Translations under genes and position numbers: made by a program | Assembly (NCBI GenBank): GCA_030998015.1 | Contig: JARWMV010000049.1 | Location: forward strand, 42,924 to 106,923 | Direction of reading: 5' to 3' | Origin: Ceratorhiza oryzae-sativae | Taxonomy: Eukaryota; Basidiomycota; Agaricomycetes; Cantharellales; Ceratobasidiaceae | Length of the DNA stretch: 64,000 nt | Notes under the pieces: generated by a model | What the model was told of the DNA's origin: nothing | The model's input: only the letters and a program-made list of their open reading frames with translations | Database searches by the model: none | Shown: positions 54,410 through 64,000 of the stretch, piece by piece | Numbering within the stretch: position 1 is the stretch's first letter | Layout of the letters: every line of letters begins with the position of its first letter

Positions 54410-57400
54410 ATGAATATTGAGAATATTCGAGCAGCCGTAACGGGCTCTGGCGCGTTCTACAACCTCAAAGGTGGGTTATATTATGGTTCATGTGCCAGCT
54501 GCTGAGAAGAGAGCAGCGTTGATCAAGGGTATCCGAGCATGCAAGGTGCGTCATGCCAGCGATCCTGACGACGATGCCAACTGTTTGTAGACACTCGCAG
54601 ACGAGCGGGCCCTCATCCAAAAGGAGTCGGCGGCGATTCGAACCTCGTTCAAAGAAGAAGACTCGTTTGCGAGACACAATAATATCGCCAAGTTGCTCTA
54701 CATCCACATGCTGGGATACCCCGCCCACTTTGGCCAGATCGAATGTCTCAAGCTCGTGGCGAGCCCGAGGTTCTCTGACAAACGGCTGGGCTATTTGGGT
54801 ATAATGCTGTTGCTCGACGAGAACCAAGAGGTGCTGATGCTCGTTACGAATTCGCTCAAAAAGTGAGTATCCAATCTAGCTTTGTGGATGGATCGAGTTA
54901 ACATCGACTGTGCAGTGATATGAACCATTCCAATATGTACGCTGTTGGGCTCGCGCTGTGCACGTTTGCGAACATCTCGTCCGAGGAAATGTCGCGCGAC
55001 TTGTGTAACGAGATCGAGAAACTGCTGGGCTCAAGTAATACGTATATCAGGAAAAAGGTACGCGTCAACCCATTCTGACCTACTCCGCAACTTACTTTAC
55101 ATGCCTTTGCAGGCCGCCCTTTGTGCTCTGCGAATAGTTCGACGCGTTCCAGAACTTCTGGATCATTTTATCGAAGGCGCTAAATCGCTCCTGACCGACC
55201 GAAACCATGGGGTCCTCCTTTCTGGGATCACCCTCGTATCCGAAATGTGTCAGACGAGCGAGAGCTGCTTAGAAGAATTCCGAAAGGTCAGTCGCCCCCA
55301 CTTGCCTCTACGCTTTCGCCTTTCCTCATGACTTTCGGCAGGCAACTACACTCCTCGTGCGACACCTCAAATCCCTCATCACCACTGGCTACTCACCTGA
55401 ACACGACGTCAGCGGAATCACTGATCCATTCCTCCAAATCAAAATCCTCCGCCTCCTCCGCCAAATCGGTAAAAACGACCCCAGGGCGAGCGAAGCGATG
55501 AATGATATTTTAGCCCAAGTCGCAACGAATACCGATTCGACTAAGAATGTGGGGAATGCGATCTTGTACGAGACAGTGTTGACCGTGTTGGAGATCGAGG
55601 CCGATTCCGGGCTGAGGGTTATGGCGATCAATATTTTGGGCAAATTTTTGAGTAATCGCGATAACAATATTCGGTGCGCTAGTATCGCCCCAGATATTTT
55701 TCTTGATTTTTGACGAAACGGATGTGGGTAGATACGTGGCCCTCAACACGCTAAACAAAGTCGTCGCGATGGACACCAATGCCGTGCAAAGACATCGAAA
55801 CATCATTCTTGATTGTCTTCGAGACGGAGATATCTCGATTCGCCGACGGGCATTGGAGTTGTCATATGCGTTGATCAACGAGACAAACGTCCGAGTTTTG
55901 ACGAGGGAGCTACTGGCTTTCTTGGAGGTGGCAGACAACGAATTCAAGTTGGGAATGACTACCCAGATTTCGCTCGCGGCCGAACGGTTCGCTCCTAACA
56001 AACGGTGGCACATTGATACTGTCTTGAGGGTTTTGAAGTTGGTATGTCTCCCCTTCGAGTTTTTCTCCCTCTCTTGGACAACTGATGCAACGAGAACAGG
56101 CAGGAAATTATGTTCGTGAAGAGGTCCTCTCGTCTTTCATTCGGCTCGTATGCCACACGCCTGAGCTACAAGCATATACAACTTCAAAACTGTATACAGC
56201 CCTGAAAGAGGACATATCGCAAGAGTCGCTAACGCTCGCCACCGTCTGGTTGTTGGGCGAGTTTGGAGAGGTATTGATCCAGGGGGGACTGGTTGACGAG
56301 GAGACGCCTAAGCCAGTGCGTTCAATCCTATCTGTTTTCATCCACGGGGTTAACAATAGTTGGTTCAGATCCAAGACTCGGATATCCTTGACCTAGAAGA
56401 ATCCATCCTCCAATCACCTTATGCAAACGCATTAATCCGTCAATTCGTTTTGACATCACTCGCCAAACTATCATCTCGCCCAGCATTCTCTGAACCGCAA
56501 CGGCAACGAATTGTAACAATCCTCAACAGCTTCTCGACGTCAACCGAACTGGAAATCCAACAGCGTGCGGTAGAATTCACAAGCTTGTTCTCGCACGCAG
56601 ACATTCGAGTGGGCGTATTGGAGGTCATGCCTCCTCCAGAGATCAAGGCGACGGTCATCGGAACCGTGAGCGAGAAGAGAAGTGTGGGCAGTACGAGGAC
56701 CGATAAGGATGTGAGTTGTTTGACCAGAATTTATGAGAATGAGTCTGATTTGGGGACACAGAGCCTTTTGGACCTTATGGGCGACGAACCTGCTGTTGCT
56801 GCTGCTTCCCCAGCTCCAGCTCAACCGACTAACGACCTGCTTGCCGACCTATTTGGTGGTGGCGGTGGGACAGCGAACCCAGCCCCTGCAGCCCCGACTG
56901 CACCACAAAAGAACTCGATCCAGGATATTCTTGGCTTATTCGACGCTGCGCCCGCTGCACGACCTGTAGCTGCGCCTGCGCCTGCGCCGGCTATGAATGG
57001 GTCGAGCCCGCTGGGCGGATTATTTGATGTTGCTCCTGCTGCTCCTTCCCCTGCAGCGGTTCCAGTCCAAGCAAGGCCACCAGCGGCTCCTCAGCCAAAT
57101 AGGCCTACATTCATAGCATATGAAAACAATGGTCTGAAAATCACATTGGTTCCCCAAGTACTGGCAGCGCGACCGGGGATGATCCAGATTCAGGCCCGGT
57201 TTGAGGCGCTCGCCGGCCCGGTCACGGGTGTAAGTTTCCAGGTCGCAGTTCCTCGGGTGAGTGATCTCGTTTTAGGTAGATGGAGAAGCAGCGGGGCTGA
57301 CGCGATGTGACGTTAATCAGACTCAACAATTGCAGATGCTTCCAATGTCATCTGCTGACGTTCAGCCTGGCACAGTCGAGACACAGAATTTGAAGATATT

Positions 57401-57580
57401 GGCACCACCCGGGGTGAGTCTCGATCGTTTGTCGCTTCCTTTCTTCTGTTGCTGATTGCCATGACGTAGAGTCAAGTTAAACTGAGAATTCGGATAGGGT
57501 TCACCGTCAACGCCGGACAGATTCAGGAACAAGTCGATTTTGCTGGATTCCCCGCGAGCATGACAAACGGAGTCCTGTAG
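54410..57580 (+). CDS. apl4: AP-1 complex gamma-adaptin large subunit
   Basis: Begins [20 protein letters not shown] at 54410, then [28 protein letters not shown] adaptin solenoid through many exons ([67 protein letters not shown]). A flexible Ala/Pro-rich hinge (56780-57100, with [11 protein letters not shown] and DILGLFD, clathrin/accessory-binding style) leads to the gamma-ear ([16 protein letters not shown]...) ending MTNGVL at TAG 57578-57580. It works in clathrin-coated vesicle sorting between trans-Golgi and endosomes. The short distance to rfc3 leaves little room for a separate promoter. Confidence 0.94.
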
Positions 57581-58902
57581 TCGGATAATGAGTGTTCGAT
57601 AGATCGCTGTTTTGTGATTGGTTTGGGTATGAGTCAATTATTTGATCTTCAAGCGGCGAGGCTGTAGAAACAATAATTGAGTGGGGAAGCGGGGAATGCG
57701 AGGCAGTCTACTTGGCTGTTCTTGGATGGAAAGGGATCGTATTTGATTATTATTGGAATGGTTGCGAATGATTAGTTCAAATTCCTTTTAACCTTTCCGA
57801 TCTCCCATTGAGGTAGCAGTGGGTCGTCAGACGAATCATAGAATTGAACTATAATCCAGTACGATTATATGCGTGCAAGCTTGGATTGAATGCAATGGGC
57901 CATCCTTGTGCTGAAACCTATTGCTGGCCTCTGCATCCAATGGAATAGACACTCGTTTCATCAACATTTCCATAAATACCTAAATACCATGTGCACACAT
58001 AGGGCACGGAAATTCTGCAAATAGACCACCCATGCTATCCTTGCCCTAGTGCGTTACAGTCAATTAGCCGTTAGTGACGATAAATAATTTAGTTGAGCTT
58101 CAGCCTCCTGGTAATTCCACTTTGGTGGAGCCACACGGAACAACTATGGAGCAGGAGCAAACCGGAATCAACCCATACTGCCTGCGTGGAACTTGCGAAG
58201 GCGAGAGTGTCAATAAATATAGCAGATAGCTTGCCAACGATGTTCTAGGGTTGTCCGCAGCAGGCATAGCTGTGCCTTGGCTAGTAAAAAAATGGTACCC
58301 GACATGGAGCGGCGCGTTCCATGGCTGAAAACTCCAGCCCCGAATGTAGTCTCTCGACCAAGGAGGCAGAATGGCGATGGCATTTCATAAAAATTTAAAG
58401 TATTGAGGGAAGAAGCAGCTATGCGCGGCGGTTCGTGACTGAAACAACAGCGTTCGCCCTTGACGCTTGGCGGCACTCTAGGATCAGAGCAAATTCGGAA
58501 GCTTGGCCGAGGCCTTTTCACATTAATCAGGGTCGCATTGAATTCAATATGACCTGTGGCCAAGACCAACTATCCTCTCGGCCGCTTCTAATTAGTCCCT
58601 CGGCCAGCTTGATCTAGATCAGCGATGGCCATATTTGAGTGAGGCTGACGCTGTCGCTTTCGACAACCAATCACAGAACCCCGGATGGCCAATGAACGAT
58701 CATATTGGACACCAATCTGGTTTAAACTCGAACCGGCTGCAGAAATTGTGAAACGCATTGATATTCCTTAAAACGCGGACATTTCAAAGTAGAGCGCAAG
58801 GATATAAGCTTCTCAGAGCAAAACCCCTAGGCCCATGTTCTCACAGATTGAACCATGAAGAATGTTTCTGCAGAGGATACGTTCAATGCTGTATTCTCTG
58901 CT
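57581..58902. other. Intergenic; no gene recognised
   Basis: 3' flank of the gamma-adaptin gene, then sequence with only short unsupported ORFs. Confidence 0.5.
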
Positions 58903-59231
58903 CTAATATCCCTGGTTGTGCTTACAGTTTCCGCAGAGTTGCTTTTCGAGGCTGAGAGCGGTGGCCAACTCGCTGGCAGTGCAGTTCTTATTGATACAGT
59001 TCCTTGCGGTGGTTTTGAACGAACTGCTGTCGCAGCCACAAGATTTGCTTTGGCTATATCATTGTAGTATTCGTGAGTAATGTGCAGATTAGCCATCCAA
59101 TACCAGACGTACAAATTCCCACATCCGGTAGAGCTGGCCGCCGATTGAGAACAGGACTGGACACATGAAGGCACGCCTTGTGCGACAACTGATCCCGCAA
59201 AGACGAGGGCAAGGGCAACGAAGAACTTCAT
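58903..59231 (-). CDS. Small secreted CFEM-domain protein
   Basis: Signal peptide (MKFFVALALVFAGSVVAQ), then CFEM cysteine pattern: CVQSCSQSAASSTGC in exon 1, an intron from about 59113 to 59049, and CGC...NC...NC...LCGNC in exon 2. Joined, the frame is kept across the intron and stops at 58903-58905. CFEM proteins are fungal cell-surface or secreted proteins, some binding heme iron or acting in host interaction. The protein is short (about 88 residues), with no GPI signal seen. A GTAAGC site after the eighth cysteine could start another intron, so the 3' end is uncertain. Confidence 0.82.
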
Positions 59232-61561
59232 GGTTGCGAGCGAAAAAGGTAACGGGTAGAGTTATGTGAAGAGTAGAGCTTTGACGAGTACGGGGGCACG
59301 AAGAGCAAAACAGTGATGCTTTTGTCGAGCCCGGGTGGGATGCCTATATGCCTCTCGGATGACCTGGCCCTGAGGGGTATCTCATAAGTACCCTACCATC
59401 TGCAAAATGGTACACACGTAAGCCCGCGTGGGTTATCCAAGGAAGCGGTTCAAACCACCCCCGATATATATAAAGTTACATAAAGTAGCCCCTGCGTATG
59501 CCCAACGATGGTAACTACCCATGAAACTATTTTTGCCTGAGGTAGCAAATCCCCTTTGACGTAGCCTAAGCTCAAGAAGCGCACTCTGGGGGAGAGCGGG
59601 GGTACGTGTTTACCTTTTGTTCCCAGAAATAGGTGGCAGACACCAACATGCTCAGCCAGCTTGGGTGTACTTTCTCTGGGATATTTTGCTCTATTTCGTC
59701 GACTGTTTCCCGGTATGCAAATTAAGGTCTCACGGAATCCATTGACTGGTGGGACAGTTGCCTGTCTCTGGGCTGCATGGGTTGTTCTCACTCTTGATCG
59801 ACTCCTCTTGGTTGTGGTTGAATGATAAGGCTGACCCCACAATGGCTCACACAATACGAACTAGGAGAGAGCACATATGCCACCCGCCCACAAGCAACCC
59901 ATCATCTCATCCGGTATCTCTACAACATAAATCTATATCGATTCGAGTAAACCATAGTTATAAGGAGAGCAGCATTTATTCGATACTGCTCGTAATTTTG
60001 GCAAGTAACGATATGAGCCAAGGATCAGGCATTGGATGGATGGATTGTCCGTGGGGTTGGTTTTATTTACAGTATCTGAGCCAGAAGCCGATCTGTTGGC
60101 TGGACTACCGAACGGTGCCTAGACTTTTAGCGCCACGTAGAGGATGCTCAAATGGCTAAGGCGACGCCCAGTGGCCCGGGTTTTACCAGAAAAAAAGTGG
60201 CCGACGCAACGCTGGCCAGAAATGACAGCTATTCAATCCCCCGGAAACCTTCAGATGAGCTTCAGCCAGAGAATTTAATGTAGGAAAAGAAATAATCGAT
60301 TGAGGTATAGCACTAAAATGTCGAGCCCCACCCCCGCACATCCCTGCATTGTTAAACCTCGCACCTGCGCTTTCAATCAAAACACAATGTTATCGTCATG
60401 GATGGACGAGTGCCTAAGTGTGTTTGTCTGTGCATTCAATGTAGCACAGACAGAATATTCCTCTGTTACGATATGTAAATTGTACGAGAATTTGACTTTG
60501 GCCCCAGAGATACCTACGCGGTGCAGGCTCGGTTAGAGGCCAATCGAAATAAATTATGCGAATGACAGTGGCAAAGATAGTCCTGTCGGAAACATTGTCA
60601 AATGGGTCATCATTGGCTGATTCCTCCATCGCCGGAGCGCGGAAGTGGGTGTGCAAGTACTCGACGGGGCGTATTTTCGACATTGTCAAACAGGCCAACA
60701 CAAATCGTCTCATTTGACAGCAAAGTGTGAGCTATGGATGTTGGATGATGTGATTTGGCTGTTTATTCGTAGTTTTGCCAAAGCGTCAGAACATGTACAT
60801 GTCGGCGACGACGCGAGTGGGGATCAAGAGGAACATGGGTCACTTTTGCCGCTTCTTTAGTTCACGGAGAGCCTCCATGACATGCAATGCGTGACATCGA
60901 ACCAAAAATCTACCTGCAGCCCGTACAAGGTTATTGTTTATTGCAGCTCATACGAGGTACAATTCCGCCACTCTGCTTCACGTCGGCAAAAGGGCGCGGA
61001 AACTGCAACCCCATGAAACAATCCACTGAAATCCAGAATCAATTCCAAGCGATTACACTCCTGTCACAACCTGCTGTACTCACGCTGCGAGTGTATTAAA
61101 AGTTGTAAAAAGCGCTTGAGGAATTTAGCAGATCATTCTATGGGGTTGTAGCCTTTGGTTCCCTTACCGATGCACACAACACCAGTCACACAGAGTATGC
61201 TGATTCAGCCCCCCACCCGTACTCTCATAAGCGCTGAGCGCACCTTTTCCCTCTCCATCACGAACTAGGCACTTTTCCACTCTCAAGTCAGGATCCCAAA
61301 CATAGGGCGCGGACAGCGCAACGTCTGAGTTTTAAGCGACGCTCAGTCTGGTCGGGTATGGAAATCGCGTGAAGTAAGAGCCCTCGTAAGATACGCCTAT
61401 TTTGGGCCCAGAGCTTAAAATGAAAATATGTGATAAATTAGATACAAAGAAATAACAGAAAAGTGTCTAATCGTCCCAAGATCTGTGAGAACCCTTCGTT
61501 TACGAGACCTCGGCAGAGCCGGGAACAGCAAGGCCTGCCTGCCACAAATCGGCAGGCAGAT
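59232..61561. other. Intergenic; no gene recognised
   Basis: Several short ORFs on both strands, none with recognisable domains or convincing exon structure. A TATATATA motif near 59463 and T/A-rich stretches are present. Confidence 0.45.
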
Positions 61562-63759
61562 CTAGTTTGTCCCTGATGTGATTCGTAGTGTGTCCAGCAG
61601 AGTCTGTGAGTTGAGGTCGATGCACTGCGATTGTAGCGCCAATTCAAGAGAATGCCGGTGCCCAAAATCAGGCTCCTTGTTGTCTATAAATCAACCCTTG
61701 CCGCACTCTCGGCTATCCAGCCACTCTTCACCAGGTTTGTCTGTCGAAGCAACAGTACAGTCTTCCCCAGCTTTCATGCTGATGTGTTCGCTAATGTCCT
61801 CCTGCTTGACTTCGTAGAACCTAGAGCGAGGTGTCAACTTTGTATGGGTTGGAGCTGCTGGTCCATCAATCTACAAAAGGATATGGAATTAGCATAACCG
61901 AAAAAAGCGTCACGTTGAATCGCATGCCAATGCCGTAAAATGACTGAACTGCACCTGTTGAATCATGGAATGTGCGTCAAGTTGTGTGCGCAACTTGGAG
62001 TACATACAAGTTGGTCGGGACCCAGCTTGCTCATTGCACATGGGGTTGGGGAGAATAGAAAAAAGCTTTGTAAAGAGGTACCAAATAATTCGATTAGATT
62101 CCGACAACAAATCGGCGCATATAGCGATGAAATAACAGCCAACAAGATAAACATGAAGTGGGAATTTGCTGATTGTGCTATGCGTCGATTCAAGACACAG
62201 GATGGCGTGGGCCAGAGGTTCACCAACGTTGACAAGTTCGGTAGGCTTCAACTTGAATTTAATCGCTACTGGTTCACTAGCGCCCATGATATCAGCAACG
62301 ACCTGGAGCATTGATTAGTAAATTATGTATATAAGGAAGGTGAAGCTAGGTAGTTCCGGCAGTGTATTCGCTGCTGTATCCATGTCGCCTATGCTGTAAA
62401 CCTTGTACAGCGCAGGAAGATTTTCTAGAATAGGGATGGCAATGTAGTATATAGTCGCAAGTCGAGTCTTGCTAATACTCTGGAGACTTTGTAGTAGACC
62501 AAGCGATTTTCGAGTAGTATTTAGCTTGCCAGTTGCCTGGTTTGACATCTTGAAATGTTTGAGTAATTTACGTCATCGGACTAGTAGCTAGTAAAGATAC
62601 ATAAGATCCAAGGTGAGAGAGTAACAGTGAAACCTACTTGCCAGAGCCCAACATTGATCTAGGCAAATGTCATGAATGAATAGATTGATTTTGTGTATAG
62701 GATCGGCAAGGTTAAGGATAGATGGATGGAACGTAGTCGCCAGACGCCGTGCGTTCTTGGTCGCATTTGTGTCATCTGAGACAATCGAGGAAACGCATCA
62801 GGCACCCAATTCGCTGATAGCCCATCTAAATAGTGGTTAGTTAGCATAACTGGTTGATGTAATGAATATAAAAGGATCTTACTTCCAATGTTAAATCCAC
62901 TATGTAGTCGCTATTACCAGAGCCATAGAAGAAATCGGCATAATAATAAAAATGTGGGTTGATTTGTTGTACAAACATGAACAGTATGTGCAGGTTGAGC
63001 CCTAGCACTTTGTGGAATTTATTGCTAAAGGTCACACAGTATATGCGCATAGCGCAGTGTGTATAGGAAGAGTGAAAGTGAATACATTAGCTCTTTGAAT
63101 GATACTACCTACAGAGCCAGAAAGTGCTCCTTATATACACGTTAAGAGATGTTCCAGTACATTGTAGAACGTTACAGTAAGTATGCAAGTCGGACTACAC
63201 GAGTCGTGCGATTGCCAGAGTGCTCTTGTATATTCGATGTATTTACATTTGTATTCTACACACTTAAGCCATCAAAAGATAGGCTGATATTCGGTTGAGT
63301 CTTGAGAAACCCATGCATATGGAGTAGTGCTCGAAGCGCCTCGGCAAGAATCAGTTTCTCCTGTGTAAGGGAGGAACTCGGCAACAAGTAGTTGAGTTGG
63401 GGGCTCATTAGCTGCAGAAGTTGGCCCCAAAGTCGATTATCAACAAGTCGGGGCAGAGTAGCTGAATCGCAGAATAATTGGACAATTGTGTGGTCGATCT
63501 GTTCAAAGTGAAAAATATGTGTCATAGGATCGAACCGGGGGAAAGGGTTTGAAGTAGAAGAGTGGGTGGGACGTCTGCTACGACTTGGAGCTTCGAACCA
63601 GCAGTCCCAACGAATGTTTACATCCACAGAGGAAAAGCCCCCTGGGGCCATTTTGGCAAGCTCCTGCCCCGCAGCTGCAAGGACCTCGTGCTGCCCCCAA
63701 GCAAGTGCTCTACATTGAGAGGTTTGTGTACAAATTCGATGCCGCTGACGGTTCATCAA
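61562..63759 (-). CDS. Unrecognised multi-exon gene (may begin beyond or near the right end)
   Basis: Several coding-like exons on the minus strand: around 63690-63256 (VDVNIRWDCWFEAP; LVDNRLWGQLLQLM), about 63010-62885, 62847-62660 (DGLSANWVPDAFPRLSQM), 62548-62330, 62310-62140 (VVADIMGASEPVAIKFKLKP), 62030-61955 and 61880-61562. In the last, a 50-bp intron (GTGAAG...TTATAG, about 61735-61686) restores a frame ending LLDTLRITSGTN at TAG 61562-61564. No domain or signal peptide recognised. Exon limits are approximate and the model is tentative. Confidence 0.4.
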
Positions 63760-64000
63760 GGCCTAAGCCCACCCATAAACCGAGCTGGCAATGCATCGAA
63801 AATGATGCGTTTAACGAGTGTGCTCTTGACCAAGCGGATAGCAAGGCTGGGTAATTAGTCGCACAAGTGGATCTGGGGAGGTCCATGTTTTGCCTATATC
63901 TCCGCTACATCGATCCATTGAGGGTCGGTCTCCAACGGTATCACATCGAATGTTGGACCAGCAGTGTGTGTCGACTTAAGGTGCTGCGACTGAGAGCCAG

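Noticed and set aside
56709..56725. GTGAGT...CAG in the gamma-adaptin hinge as an intron
   Set aside because: Only 17 bp and the reading frame is open through it.

Overview
The window is from a fungal nuclear genome. Host genes have many short introns (about 45-60 bp, GT...AG). Their products include a fungal CFEM protein, a GT32 glycosyltransferase, an F-box protein of a type expanded in Agaricomycetes, replication factor C, AP-1 gamma-adaptin and a ubiquitin-eS31 fusion. The transposons are chromodomain Ty3/gypsy elements of the Tf1/sushi kind. A basidiomycete of the Agaricomycetes is likely; a Rhizoctonia-like species is only my guess.

Positions 1 to about 39,400 are a nested retrotransposon cluster. 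The nesting can be read from target-site duplications (TSDs). A minus-strand element E (right part of gag and LTR at 28101-29459) was hit by plus-strand element D (pol fragment from 7991; 3' LTR split over 10355-10800 and 28029-28100). D was hit in its RT by element A (1-7990) and in its 3' LTR by element C (10801-28023, TSD CCTCT). C was hit between gag and protease by element B (13438-20382, TSD GGTAG). A carries a solo LTR of the C family (5688-6265, TSD CTTTT). To the right, a B-family element G (30820-37762, TSD TGTTC) sits inside a decayed Tc1/mariner-like element H, which is bracketed by inverted LTRs of a further gypsy family F. B is intact by eye. A, C, D, E and G are broken to different degrees, mostly by C-to-T type nonsense changes.

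The most striking object is inside element C, between pol and the 3' LTR (about 24612-27347). It is a more GC-rich cassette of about 2.4 kb laid out like a linearised ambisense CRESS-DNA (circular Rep-encoding single-stranded DNA) replicon. A geminivirus/genomovirus-type Rep (HUH endonuclease plus SF3 helicase, divided by a putative 30-bp intron) lies on the plus strand. A small spliced Cys-rich gene diverges from it on the minus strand. Between them are a 61-bp direct repeat, six copies of the octamer TCAYRTGA and two hairpins. The same octamer recurs three times in each LTR of the host retrotransposon. The cassette is followed by a tRNA-like hairpin and then the polypurine tract and 3' LTR, so it is internal cargo of a retrotransposon whose two LTRs are only about 1% different.

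Positions 39,800-64,000 are gene-bearing host sequence: Caf40/Rcd1 (CCR4-NOT), an F-box protein with two apparent frameshifts, a GT32 glycosyltransferase, a frameshifted subtilisin-like protease, ubiquitin-eS31 (five exons), Rfc3 followed only 82 bp later by AP-1 gamma-adaptin on the same strand, a small secreted CFEM protein, and an unrecognised multi-exon gene at the right end.
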